Shown: piece after piece, positions 32,888 to 42,600 of the stretch
Position numbering within the stretch: the stretch's first letter is position 1
How the letters are laid out: each line of letters opens with the position of its first letter
Source: UBA1181 sp045639525
Lineage (GTDB): Bacteria; Bacteroidota; Bacteroidia; Bacteroidales; Paludibacteraceae
Direction of reading: 5' to 3'
Assembly: GCA_045639525.1 (NCBI GenBank)
Contig: JAZUDI010000037.1
Location: forward strand, 62,001-126,000
Length of the DNA stretch: 64,000 bases
Notes under the pieces: model-generated
Told to the model about the DNA's origin: nothing
Databases searched by the model: none
The model's input: only the letters and a program-made list of their open reading frames with translations
Position numbers and translations under genes: made by a program

Positions 32888-35296
32888 ATGAGAAGACTCC
32901 TGACGATATTGACACTCCTCTCCTGCCTCTCCTTCCAGTGGGTGCAGGCGAAATCTGTTTGTGGTGTTGTCACCAACAGTGCCGGAGTGCCGTTGGATGT
33001 GGTCTCTGTGGAGTTGAAGGAGTATGGCGAGGGTACCTATACGGATCCTCATGGTAGATTCTCGATCACGCTCCCTTCCGATTCCGTCAAGTCGTATCGC
33101 ATACTCTTCTCTTTGGTCGGCTATTCCGATGTGGAGCGCACCTTCTTGTCCGATCGTGATTCCGTCTATCTTCGTGTGACCATGAAGGAGAATTCGATAG
33201 AGTTGGGCGATGTGGATGTCGTGGCGCAGAAGAAACAGGAGACCTCGGTGGAGGTGTTGAATGTGGAGGTCTCCAGGACCATTCCTTCCATGAGTGGCGA
33301 CGGTATTGTCAGTGTCGTGACCACCATGCCGGGTGTGGCCTCCAACAATGAGTTGAGTTCACAATATTCGGTGCGTGGTGGTAATTACGACGAGAACTGC
33401 GTCTATGTCAACTCCATTGAGGTCTATCGTCCCTTCTTGATCCGCACGGGAGAGCAGGAGGGTTTGAGTTTCGTTAATTCGGATATGGTGGAATCTGTCT
33501 CCTTCTCTTCGGGTGGATTTACCCCTGAGTATGGTGATAAGATGTCTTCCGTTTTGGATATCAAGTATAAGACGCCAAGTGCGTTTGAGGGATCTGTCTC
33601 CCTTAGTTTGTTGGGCGCTACCGCCTATATAGGAAGTTCCTCTCCGAAGTTTTCCCAGTTGCACGGATTCCGCTTCAAAAGTTCCTCCTATGTTTTGAAC
33701 TCGCTCCAAACCGATGCGGAGTACAAGCCGAGGTTCTTGGATTACCAAACCTATCTGACCTATCGTTTCTCTCCGAAGAGTAGTCTCTCCTTCTTGGGTA
33801 ATATCTCCCGCAATGATTATCGGAGTGTTCCCCTCTCCAAGAAGACCAATTTCGGAACGATGACGCAGGCGAAGCAGATAGATTTCTCTTTCAGTGGCCA
33901 GGAGAAGGATCTCTTCTCTACCTTTATGGGCGCGTTGACCTTGAATGTGAAACCTACGAATCGTTATTCGTTCGACATCATCGGATCCTCCTTCTTCACG
34001 TCGGAGGATGTTACCTATGATATCACCAGTGCCTACCGTATCGGAGATTTGGATATGACCACGGGCGCCATGGTGGGAAAAGAGGAGGGTGCCGGCGTCT
34101 TCCATCAGCATGCTAGAAATAATCTGGACGCCAATGTCTCCAACCTCAGCTTCAATAATACGTTGCATCTTCGGAAGAATGAGACGAAGTGGGGCGCGTC
34201 TGTCCAATTTGAACAGTTGCGTCAGAGTCTCAACGAGTGGGAGTACCGCGATTCCGCTGGTTTTTCGGCACCTTCCCGTCCGGAAGTGATGCAACTCTAT
34301 GAGAATCTGAACGGAGAGATGGACGAGAATATGTTCCGTTTCTCGTTCTTCGCGCAAAACACCTATACCCATCACTTCGCGAATTGTAAGATGGTGGCGG
34401 TCGGCGGTCTGCGTATGTCGTACTGGAGTTTCAACCAGCAACTCACTGTAAGCCCTCGGGCCTCATTGGCGTGGTTCCCTAAAAACACCAATTGGGGATT
34501 CCGATTCGCCACGGGTATCTATCACCAATCGCTATTCTTCAAGGAGATGATGGTCTATGATCATCAGGATAATGGAAATGTGGAGGTGACGTTGAACCGT
34601 GATGTGAAGTCGCCTCGTTCCGTCCATGTGATTGCCGCTTCCGATTACTATTTCAGGAAGTGGGGCCGTCCATTCAAGTTGACTACTGAATTGTATTACA
34701 AATACATCGACCGTATCATCCCTTATCGTATGGATAACATGAAGGTTATTTACATGGGAAGGAACTGTGCCGATGGTTACGTCTTTGGTGGTGATGTGAA
34801 GATTTTTGGAGAGTTTGTGCCGGGAGTCGATTCTTGGATCTCCCTCTCGTTGATGAATGCCAAGGAGAATGTCTATGGATCGGGGGCTGGGTATTGTCCG
34901 CGGCCTACCGACCAACGTTTCAACGTCTCGATGTTCTTCCAGGATTATATGCCTGGTTTCGACAAGTTGAAATTCAATATCAAGTTTATATGGTCAGATG
35001 GTTTGCCATACTCCTATATGGATGAGTACGTGAACCGTTATGACCTTCGTATGAAGAGTTACAAACGTGTGGATATCGGACTCTCTTTCCACTTGCGTAA
35101 GGGAGTGGATCCTGTTATGGAGAGGAAGTTCTTCTCTTGGATGAAGACCTTCGCGGTCAATTTCGATGTCTTCAATCTAATTGGCACCCGCAATTGGAGC
35201 TCCGTCTATTGGGTGCCAACTGTGACGGTGCCCTATTCGGTGCCTAACTATTTGACGGGTAGATTGCTGAATTTGAAGTTGACGATTGATTTTTAA
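32888..35296 (+). CDS. TonB-dependent outer-membrane receptor
   Basis: An 802-residue outer-membrane transporter: signal peptide, carboxypeptidase-like regulatory domain (about 23-100, GVVTNSAGVPLDVVSVELKE), plug domain with YSVRGGNYDENCVYVN, and a beta-barrel ending in VTVPYSVPNYLTGRLLNL. Unlike SusC proteins it lacks a SusD partner. As the last gene of a chaperone/OstA operon it may be involved in envelope biogenesis or be a conserved passenger; substrate unknown. Confidence 0.9.
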   Translation: MRRLLTILTLLSCLSFQWVQAKSVCGVVTNSAGVPLDVVSVELKEYGEGTYTDPHGRFSITLPSDSVKSYRILFSLVGYSDVERTFLSDRDSVYLRVTMKENSIELGDVDVVAQKKQETSVEVLNVEVSRTIPSMSGDGIVSVVTTMPGVASNNELSSQYSVRGGNYDENCVYVNSIEVYRPFLIRTGEQEGLSFVNSDMVESVSFSSGGFTPEYGDKMSSVLDIKYKTPSAFEGSVSLSLLGATAYIGSSSPKFSQLHGFRFKSSSYVLNSLQTDAEYKPRFLDYQTYLTYRFSPKSSLSFLGNISRNDYRSVPLSKKTNFGTMTQAKQIDFSFSGQEKDLFSTFMGALTLNVKPTNRYSFDIIGSSFFTSEDVTYDITSAYRIGDLDMTTGAMVGKEEGAGVFHQHARNNLDANVSNLSFNNTLHLRKNETKWGASVQFEQLRQSLNEWEYRDSAGFSAPSRPEVMQLYENLNGEMDENMFRFSFFAQNTYTHHFANCKMVAVGGLRMSYWSFNQQLTVSPRASLAWFPKNTNWGFRFATGIYHQSLFFKEMMVYDHQDNGNVEVTLNRDVKSPRSVHVIAASDYYFRKWGRPFKLTTELYYKYIDRIIPYRMDNMKVIYMGRNCADGYVFGGDVKIFGEFVPGVDSWISLSLMNAKENVYGSGAGYCPRPTDQRFNVSMFFQDYMPGFDKLKFNIKFIWSDGLPYSYMDEYVNRYDLRMKSYKRVDIGLSFHLRKGVDPVMERKFFSWMKTFAVNFDVFNLIGTRNWSSVYWVPTVTVPYSVPNYLTGRLLNLKLTIDF

Positions 35297-35338
35297 AGCA
35301 TAGTAGAATGGGGGAGTGCCCCGTAAAAAATTGTTGAT

Positions 35339-36772
35339 ATGGAGAACGAAAACAAGAAAACCTATTTATTCCCGTTGATCACCCTGACAACGCTCTTTTT
35401 CATGTGGGGATTTATCACCTGCTTGAATGACATCCTGATTCCCTATTTGAAGGGAGTGTTCGAGTTGGAGCAGTCGCAAGCCACGTTGGTGCAGTTGGCC
35501 TTTTTCTTGGCCTACTTTGTCGTCTCGCTGATCTACTTTGTTGTCTCGGCCACCTATGGCGACCCGATTCTGAAAATTGGTTACAAAAACACCATTGCGT
35601 TGGGCCTTTTCCTGTCGGCGGTGGCTTGTTTCCTCTTCTTCATCGAGGCGAGTGATGAGAATCCGGTCTTTGCGGTATTCCTCTCGGCCCTATTCCTTTT
35701 GGGTGCCGGTTTCACCTTCCTACAGATCGCTGCCAATCCGTTGGTCGCTTCGTTGGGAAGTTCGGACACCGCTTCGAGCCGTTTGAATTTGTCGCAGGCG
35801 TTCAACTCTTTGGGTACTACTTTGGCCCCTGTGATTGGTGGAACGCTGATTTTTGAATACTTCTTGCAAGATGGCGGAGGAGCCGCTTCTGTGCGCATCC
35901 CATATTTGGTCTTGGCAAGCCTTTTGCTGATTCTTTTCGGTGTGATATTCTTCGCGGATATCCCCTCTATCAACATTCAAGACGACAACATGGAGTTGGA
36001 CAAGTTGGGTGCGTTGAAATATCCTCACCTGGTGTTCGGTATGGTCGGTATCTTCTGCTATGTGGGCGCTGAGGTGGCTATCGGCAGTAATTTGGTCGAT
36101 TATATGAATAAATGCCACGGATTGGAGAACTTGCAGGCGAGCCGCCTTTTGACCTTCTATTGGGGAGGCGCGATGATCGGCCGTTTCATGGGATCTATCT
36201 CCATGAGTAAGATGAAGGCGCAGTTGAAGATGGTTTGGATGTTGCTGACGGCGGTGGTCTCCTTGCTGTTGATCTTTTTCGTGTTGGTTAAGGCGGCGAA
36301 GATGGATATCCACTCCTTCCTCGATTTCTTTATGACAGAAAAGGTCTATATGTTCCTTATCTTCCTTTTGCTGAATTTCGTGGTCTTCCTGTTGGCGAAA
36401 TCAGTCCCTTCCAAAACATTGGGACTCTTCTCGTTGGTGAATATCGTTTTGATATTGGTGATGTTGACCACTACGGGAAATATCTCCTTGTGGTCTATCT
36501 TGGCGGTTGGATTGTTCAACTCCATCATGTTCCCGAATATTGTGACGCTGGCCATTGACGGTTTGGGCAAATACACTTCGCAAGGATCCTCTCTTTTGGT
36601 GATGATGATCTTGGGAGGCGCTTTGGTCCCTTTCGCGCAGGGATTGATCGCTGATCTCACCGATCCGAAGGTGGCGTTCGCTCTTCCGATGGTCTGCTAC
36701 GGATATCTATTGTGGTATGGTTTTGTCGGTTGTGGCATCAAGCGTCCGGAAGATACCGCTGTGAATAAATAG
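35339..36772 (+). CDS. Sugar MFS transporter, FucP/GluP family
   Basis: A 477-residue inner-membrane proton-sugar symporter with about 12 membrane helices. The FHS-family start is clear (FMWGFITCLNDILIPYLK) and NPLVASLG with SSRLNLSQAFNSLGT follows. Substrate probably glucose or galactose, because a ROK sugar kinase lies 35 bp downstream on the same strand. Confidence 0.92.
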   Translation: MENENKKTYLFPLITLTTLFFMWGFITCLNDILIPYLKGVFELEQSQATLVQLAFFLAYFVVSLIYFVVSATYGDPILKIGYKNTIALGLFLSAVACFLFFIEASDENPVFAVFLSALFLLGAGFTFLQIAANPLVASLGSSDTASSRLNLSQAFNSLGTTLAPVIGGTLIFEYFLQDGGGAASVRIPYLVLASLLLILFGVIFFADIPSINIQDDNMELDKLGALKYPHLVFGMVGIFCYVGAEVAIGSNLVDYMNKCHGLENLQASRLLTFYWGGAMIGRFMGSISMSKMKAQLKMVWMLLTAVVSLLLIFFVLVKAAKMDIHSFLDFFMTEKVYMFLIFLLLNFVVFLLAKSVPSKTLGLFSLVNIVLILVMLTTTGNISLWSILAVGLFNSIMFPNIVTLAIDGLGKYTSQGSSLLVMMILGGALVPFAQGLIADLTDPKVAFALPMVCYGYLLWYGFVGCGIKRPEDTAVNK

Positions 36773-36807
36773 AAGAATAATTAATAATTAACTCAAAATA
36801 GAATTTT

Positions 36808-37770
36808 ATGAAGTCAGAATTGAAACCTAATGTGGTTGGTATCGATATTGGAGGTACCAATTCAGTATTCGGAATTGTTGATGCGCAAGGTAATGTCTTG
36901 GCGTCCAATTCAATCAAGACACAGGCTTATCCTGTCCTTGAGGAGTATATCAATGCACTGGGTAATGGTATTTTGGATTTGATCGCTAAGAACGGCGGTA
37001 TCGAGAAGATCAAGGGTATCGGAGTGGGCGCACCTAACGCGAACTACTATACCGGCAACATCGAGCACGCCGCTAACTTGCCTTGGAAAGGTATCGTTCC
37101 ATTCGCGAAGTTGCTTTCCGAGAAGGTGGGTGTTCCTGTCACTTTGACCAACGACGCGAATGCGGCGGCTATTGGTGAGATGAAGTATGGTGCCGCTCGT
37201 GGTATGCGTGATTTCATCATGATCACTTTGGGTACTGGTGTAGGTAGTGGCGTTGTCGCTAACGGACAATTGATTTACGGACACGATGGTAATGCAGGTG
37301 AGTTGGGCCACGTGATCGTTCGTCGCGACGGACGTACCTGCGGTTGTGGTAATAAGGGTTGTTTGGAGACCTATACCTCCGCGACTGGTGTGGCTCGTAC
37401 CGCTAAGGAGATGTTGCAAAACCGTGCGGGCGAGGATTCTCTTCTTCGCAAGATTGACTTGGATAAGATCACTTCAAAGGATGTTTTTGACGCGGCTATG
37501 GCTGGCGACGCGATCGCAAAGGATATCTTCGCCTTCACAGGACAAATCTTGGGTGAGGCTTTGGCTGATTTCGTGAAGTTCAGCAGCCCAGAGGCATTCG
37601 TCCTCTTCGGTGGTTTGGCTAAGGCTGGCGATTTGTTGCTCAATCCGCTCAAGAAGGCGATGGATGACAATTTGATGGCTGTTTTCAAGGGCAAGGTAAA
37701 GGTTTTGTTCTCTGAAATGAAGGACGCTGACGCAGCTGTTTTAGGTGCTTCGGCTTTGGCTTGGGACTAA
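36808..37770 (+). CDS. ROK-family glucokinase-like sugar kinase
   Basis: A 320-residue cytoplasmic ATP-dependent sugar kinase. Seen: phosphate loop GIDIGGTNSVFG, substrate residues NDANAAAIGE, GTGVGSGV, and the zinc-binding ROK signature CGCGNKGCLE. Paired with the upstream MFS transporter it would phosphorylate the imported hexose. ROK repressors carry an N-terminal HTH, which is absent here. Followed by a strong terminator. Confidence 0.92.
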   Translation: MKSELKPNVVGIDIGGTNSVFGIVDAQGNVLASNSIKTQAYPVLEEYINALGNGILDLIAKNGGIEKIKGIGVGAPNANYYTGNIEHAANLPWKGIVPFAKLLSEKVGVPVTLTNDANAAAIGEMKYGAARGMRDFIMITLGTGVGSGVVANGQLIYGHDGNAGELGHVIVRRDGRTCGCGNKGCLETYTSATGVARTAKEMLQNRAGEDSLLRKIDLDKITSKDVFDAAMAGDAIAKDIFAFTGQILGEALADFVKFSSPEAFVLFGGLAKAGDLLLNPLKKAMDDNLMAVFKGKVKVLFSEMKDADAAVLGASALAWD

Positions 37771-37794
37771 TTTATCTATAACGCCAAAAACTTA

Positions 37795-37832
37795 AACCGT
37801 CTCTGTGGAAATCCGCGGAGACGGTTCTTTTT
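37795..37832 (+). terminator. Terminator after the sugar kinase gene
   Basis: AACCGTCTC (37795-37803) pairs with GAGACGGTT (37818-37826), followed by CTTTTT. Confidence 0.8.
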
Positions 37833-37930
37833 ATAGCATAAGGCTTGCATAAATATGCTAATATTGGTCGAAATTAAAATATTTATGCAATTTTAACAGA
37901 GAAAAGATAGCGTCATATTCTTTTTTGTTT

Positions 37931-37938
37931 TAATTTTG
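37931..37938 (+). promoter_or_regulatory. -7 element of the CoA-transferase gene
   Basis: TAATTTTG matches TAnnTTTG, 52 bp ahead of the start codon. Confidence 0.5.
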
Positions 37939-37989
37939 CATTGTATTTAGGAAAGTAAAGTGTTATTGAATTAAAATACAGAAGTTACA

Positions 37990-39477
37990 ATGGCGTACAA
38001 GTTTATCACTGCCGAAGAGGCAGCATCTTACATTAAGCACAACGATGTGATTGGTATTGGCGGTTTCTCATCCGTAGGAACTGTGAAGGCGGTAACCACA
38101 GCTCTCGCCAAGAAGGCAGAGGAGGAGCACGCGAAAGGAAACGAGTTCAAGGTGGGTATGATCACTGGTGGTTCTACTGGTGACGAGATCGATGGCGCGC
38201 TTTCCCGCGCGAAGGCGGTTAAGTTCCGTACTCCGTTCCAATCCAGCAAGTACATGCGTGACGCGATCAACAAATGTGAGGTGCAATATTTTGATATGCA
38301 CTTGTCCCATGTGGCTCAAGATTTGAGATATGGATTCCTCGGCCCTGTGGATTACGCGTTGATCGAGGCGGCAGACATCACCGATAAGGGTGAGATCGTT
38401 TTGACCACCTCTGTGGGTATCACCCCGACTTTGACGGAGTGCGCTAAGCACATCATCATCGAGTTGAACGCGCATCATCCCGCGAAGATCCATGGTATGC
38501 ACGACTTGTATGAGCCAATCAATCCTCCTTACCGTCGTGAAATTCCTATCTACACCTCTTCCGACCGTATCGGTACCGCTACTTTGAAGGTGGATCCAGC
38601 AAAGGTGATCGGTGTCGTTAAGACAGATATGAAGGATGGTATCGCACCATTCACCCCAGTAGATGCGGTGACTGCTAAGATTGGTGAGAACGTCGCTAAC
38701 TTCTTGTTGAGCGAGCTTCACAAGGGAATCATCCCTAAGGAGTTCTTGCCTTTGCAATCCGGTGTGGGAAATATTGCCAACGCGGTGCTCGGCTCTTTGG
38801 GTAACTGCGACGATATTCCTTCCTTCACTATGTTTACCGAGGTGATCCAAAATTCGGTGATCGATTTGATGAAGAAGGGTCGCATCACATTCGCCAGCGG
38901 TAGCTCGTTGACCTTGTCTGACGATGTTTTGATGGATGTTTATGGTGACTATGAGTTCTTCAAGGATAAGTTGATGTTGCGTCCGCAAGAGTTGACCAAC
39001 AACCCTGAGGTGGTACGCCGTCTCGGTGTCATCGCGATCAACACCGCTTTGGAGTTGGATATCTTCGGAAATGTGAACTCGACCAATGTCTTGGGTCAAA
39101 AGATGATGAATGGTTTGGGTGGTTCCGCCGACTTCGCGCGTAACGCGTTCCTCTCTATCTTCACTTGCCCATCAGTCGCTAAGGGTGGCGTAATCTCCGC
39201 GATCGTTCCGATGGCGAGCCACATCGATAGCTCCGAGCACTCTGTGAAGGTGATCGTCACAGAGCAAGGTGTGGCCGATTTGCGCGCTAAATCGCCTATG
39301 CAAAAGGCTGAGGCTATCATCGAGAACTGTGTTCACCCAGACTACAAAGAGCTTTTGTGGGATTATCTCAAGTTGTCAGCAGGCAAGTGCCATACGCCAA
39401 TGACGCTTTCAAAGGCTTTGAATATGCATTTGGCCTTCGAGCAGACAGGCGATATGCGTAATACAAAGTGGGATTAA
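37990..39477 (+). CDS. Acetyl-CoA hydrolase/transferase family (succinate CoA-transferase type)
   Basis: A 495-residue CoA-transferase. The N-terminal GIGGFSSVGTVKAV and the region around TEVIQNSVIDLMKKGRI (where the catalytic glutamate of the family lies), with FASGSSLTLS, match the acetate/propionate-succinate CoA-transferase group. In Bacteroidales this activity ends the succinate-propionate fermentation route. Single gene with its own promoter. Confidence 0.9.
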   Translation: MAYKFITAEEAASYIKHNDVIGIGGFSSVGTVKAVTTALAKKAEEEHAKGNEFKVGMITGGSTGDEIDGALSRAKAVKFRTPFQSSKYMRDAINKCEVQYFDMHLSHVAQDLRYGFLGPVDYALIEAADITDKGEIVLTTSVGITPTLTECAKHIIIELNAHHPAKIHGMHDLYEPINPPYRREIPIYTSSDRIGTATLKVDPAKVIGVVKTDMKDGIAPFTPVDAVTAKIGENVANFLLSELHKGIIPKEFLPLQSGVGNIANAVLGSLGNCDDIPSFTMFTEVIQNSVIDLMKKGRITFASGSSLTLSDDVLMDVYGDYEFFKDKLMLRPQELTNNPEVVRRLGVIAINTALELDIFGNVNSTNVLGQKMMNGLGGSADFARNAFLSIFTCPSVAKGGVISAIVPMASHIDSSEHSVKVIVTEQGVADLRAKSPMQKAEAIIENCVHPDYKELLWDYLKLSAGKCHTPMTLSKALNMHLAFEQTGDMRNTKWD

Positions 39478-39489
39478 TCCCGAAAGTAG

Positions 39490-39581
39490 TTGGTTTGGAA
39501 AATTTTTATTAACTTTGCGGCGTTTTTGACGTCTCGGAGATTGTGATAAGGGAGATGTCTTTGGACATCTCCCTTCTTTTT
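39490..39581 (+). promoter_or_regulatory. Promoter followed by terminator hairpin (leader/attenuator or small RNA)
   Basis: TAACTTTG at 39510-39517 fits the -7 consensus, with TTG at 39490-39492 upstream. About 30 bp later a perfect 12-bp hairpin, AAGGGAGATGTC (39548-39559) with GACATCTCCCTT (39564-39575), runs into CTTTTT. The hairpin may simply end the CoA-transferase transcript. If the promoter is real, it also yields a roughly 60-base transcript or an attenuated leader of the next gene. Confidence 0.45.
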
Positions 39582-39615
39582 GCCGAGTGTTCGGGTTTTA
39601 CCTAATAAATGTTTT

Positions 39616-42600
39616 ATGAGGAAATTTTTTAAGAGTTTATTTTTATCATCAGTTCTGGCAACCGCTTCTATTTTTCAAGCATCTGCCCAAGTAGCAGTCC
39701 CATTTACCATGACAGAGTCCATATTCAATAGTAGTGATGTGGACAAGGGAACAAAATATAAACATGTGTGGGAGAAGGAGAGGATCCGTATGTACTCGAC
39801 CGGTCTTTTGTCGGATGGTTGTGGCTTCTGCTGGGATGACCATTATTTTACCGTTCACATTGCGGACGCTCCCGATAGAGTGAGTTTTTCCACCTCCGCG
39901 TCAGGTGCCTCTACGGGAAATGGTTGGACCTTGGAGGAGAGTGCGGATGGTAGTGAATGGACTACTGTATGGAGCAAGAGAGATAAAAGCAATACGGTTG
40001 ATGTCGAGTTGTCAAAATCGACTCGTTATATCAGACTTCATGAAAATTTCAACTATTCAGGATATGTGTCTGGTTTTACTGTCACCGCTTGCCATTATGT
40101 GAAGTATGTGGCTTATGGAAAAGAGATCTATGTTTCCGAACCATTGAGAGCTTCCGAGGCGATTGTGATAGAGGAACCAACTGCTCCTATCATCGGTTGC
40201 GGCGCGTTTTTGGGTTGGGACAAGAGTTTGCCTGAGGTGATGCCTAATGAGGATGTCGTAATCACAGCGCTATATGACAATGCCAAATATACGGCTAACA
40301 TCCAGTTCTCCGATCCTGCCAATGGCTTGGCTTTGACGGATGGCGAGCAAGTGTTCGAGTGTGGTGAACCTGTTGTGGTGGAGGCTCCTGTGGTGGAGGG
40401 TTTCACGTTGACGGGTTGGACGCCTGCTCTTCCAACTAATGGTGTGGCTGAGATGGAGGGCGAGACCTATGTGGCGCAATGGACAAGAAATATCCACACC
40501 GCCTCTTTTGTGGTGGATGCCGATACCAATAAGGTGAACGTCGCTTATGCGGCTGTGATTCCATCTGTTACGGAACCTGTGAAAAAAGGATATGAATTTG
40601 TCGGATGGTTGCCAGAGGTTCCCGCTGCAATGCCTGACGAGGATTTGACCTTTGTCGCTCAGTTCAAACAGACTGTCTTCGCACTCAATGTGGTAGTGGA
40701 TGGCACGAAGATCGCTTCTGATTCCATCTTGGCAGGTGAGACCATCGACCGCGAGACTTACCGTCCTGCGGATACAACAGGTTTTGTCTTTGAGTGGACC
40801 AATGAGAATGTGACCACAATGCCTGAGGCTGATTTGACATTCTTGGGATCATTCGTTCGTCAGAACTACGGTTTGAAGATCTATGATGCCGATTCCATCT
40901 ATGTGGATAGTATGGTGGCTTATGCCGCTAATGTTGTCCTCTCTCAACCAGTGAAGAGGGGATATGGTTTGAATAATTGGTCGAAAGTCCCAGCTATCAT
41001 GCCTGCCGAGGCTGTTGATGTGGAATTGACTTGGGAGAAGCTCTACTATCCGTTGGTGATGATGATGGGTGAGGATACCTTCTTCGTCGCTAACTACGCA
41101 TATGGAGATACCATCGCTTATCCGGCAACGCCAGATAGCGTTGGCTATTTTTGGGTATGGGATACCGAGTTGCCTGTTGTCATGTCCGACGCGGATATGG
41201 CAGTCAATGGTTCTTGGAAACCTGAAAAGGTATATTTCACGGCTATCAGCGAAGGTGATACCGTCGCTTATTCGGTTTACAAGCCAGGTGATATGATTGA
41301 TCCTGTCGTGTTGGCGGATCGTGTTGGATTCACTTTTGACGGTTGGTTGCCTGAGGTGCCGGTGGTAATGACTGATTCTAACTTTACCACAGTGGCTCAA
41401 TGGAGTAGGACCAAGTATCCTTTGATCGCGCTTTCGGAGGGTGATACCCTCTTCTCGATGATGGTGCCTTTCGAGGATTCCATCAGTTTGCCTGCGATTG
41501 AGACGAAGAAGGGTCATACGCTTCTCATCGATCCTGCTGTGCCAGCCATAATGCCAGCCGATACAGTAGTGCTTACCGTTTCGTGGGTGGCCAATACATA
41601 CCCATTCACTTTGAAGGATGGTGATTCTATCATGGTGGATAGCGTGATCGCTTATGGCACCGAGTTGTCGTTCGCGGATTTGGACAAAGAGGGTCATACC
41701 TTTGTTGGTTGGAACCCTGCTATCCCTGCTACCATGCCTGATAGCGCGTTCGCCGCAGCCGCCGAGTGGAGCGTGAATAGTTATTCGCTCATCGTTAAGA
41801 CGGCGGAGGATACTTTGTATGACGAGATGATTCCTTTCCAATCGGAGATCAAGTTGCCTCCTTTCGTTGGCGAGGAGGGTTATACCCTTGTCTTCAAGAA
41901 TCCACTCCCTGCTACTATGCCGGCTGATTCAGTCGTGATCAACGCATCTTGGGAGAAGGATCTCTTCCCATTCGTCTTGAAGGATGGCGAAGTTGTGGTG
42001 GTTGATTCTTTGATTGTTCCTGGCGATTCGCTTCTGTTCGATGACTTGGCTAAGACAGGTTATACATTCAACGGATGGAATCCAGAGATTCCTGCGGTGA
42101 TGCCTGATACCGCCTTTATGGCGGAGGCGATGTGGCAAGTCAACTCTTATGACTTCATCGTCATGGTGGGTGAAGATACGCTCCTCTCTCAGAAGGTTGA
42201 GTACCAAGCGGCTATTGAGCCTGCTTACGAGGAGAAGAAGGGCCACACCCTTGTATTTGATGTGGAATTGCCTAAGGTAATGCCTGCCGAGGATGTTGTG
42301 GTATCCGCTTCGTGGGTAGCCAATACATACCCATTCACTTTGAAGGATGGCGAGGATGTGGTTGCCGATTCCGCGATCGTTTACGGTGCGGACTTGATGT
42401 TCGATGATTTGACTAAGACCGGTTATACATTCAACGGATGGAACCCTGAGATTCCTGCTACCATGCCGGATTCAGCCTTTGTGGCGGAGGCAATGTGGCA
42501 AGTCAACTCTTATGACTTCATCGTTATGGTGGGTGAAGATACGCTCCTCTCTCAGAAGATTGAGTACCAAGCGGTTATTGAGCCTGCTTATGACGAGAAG

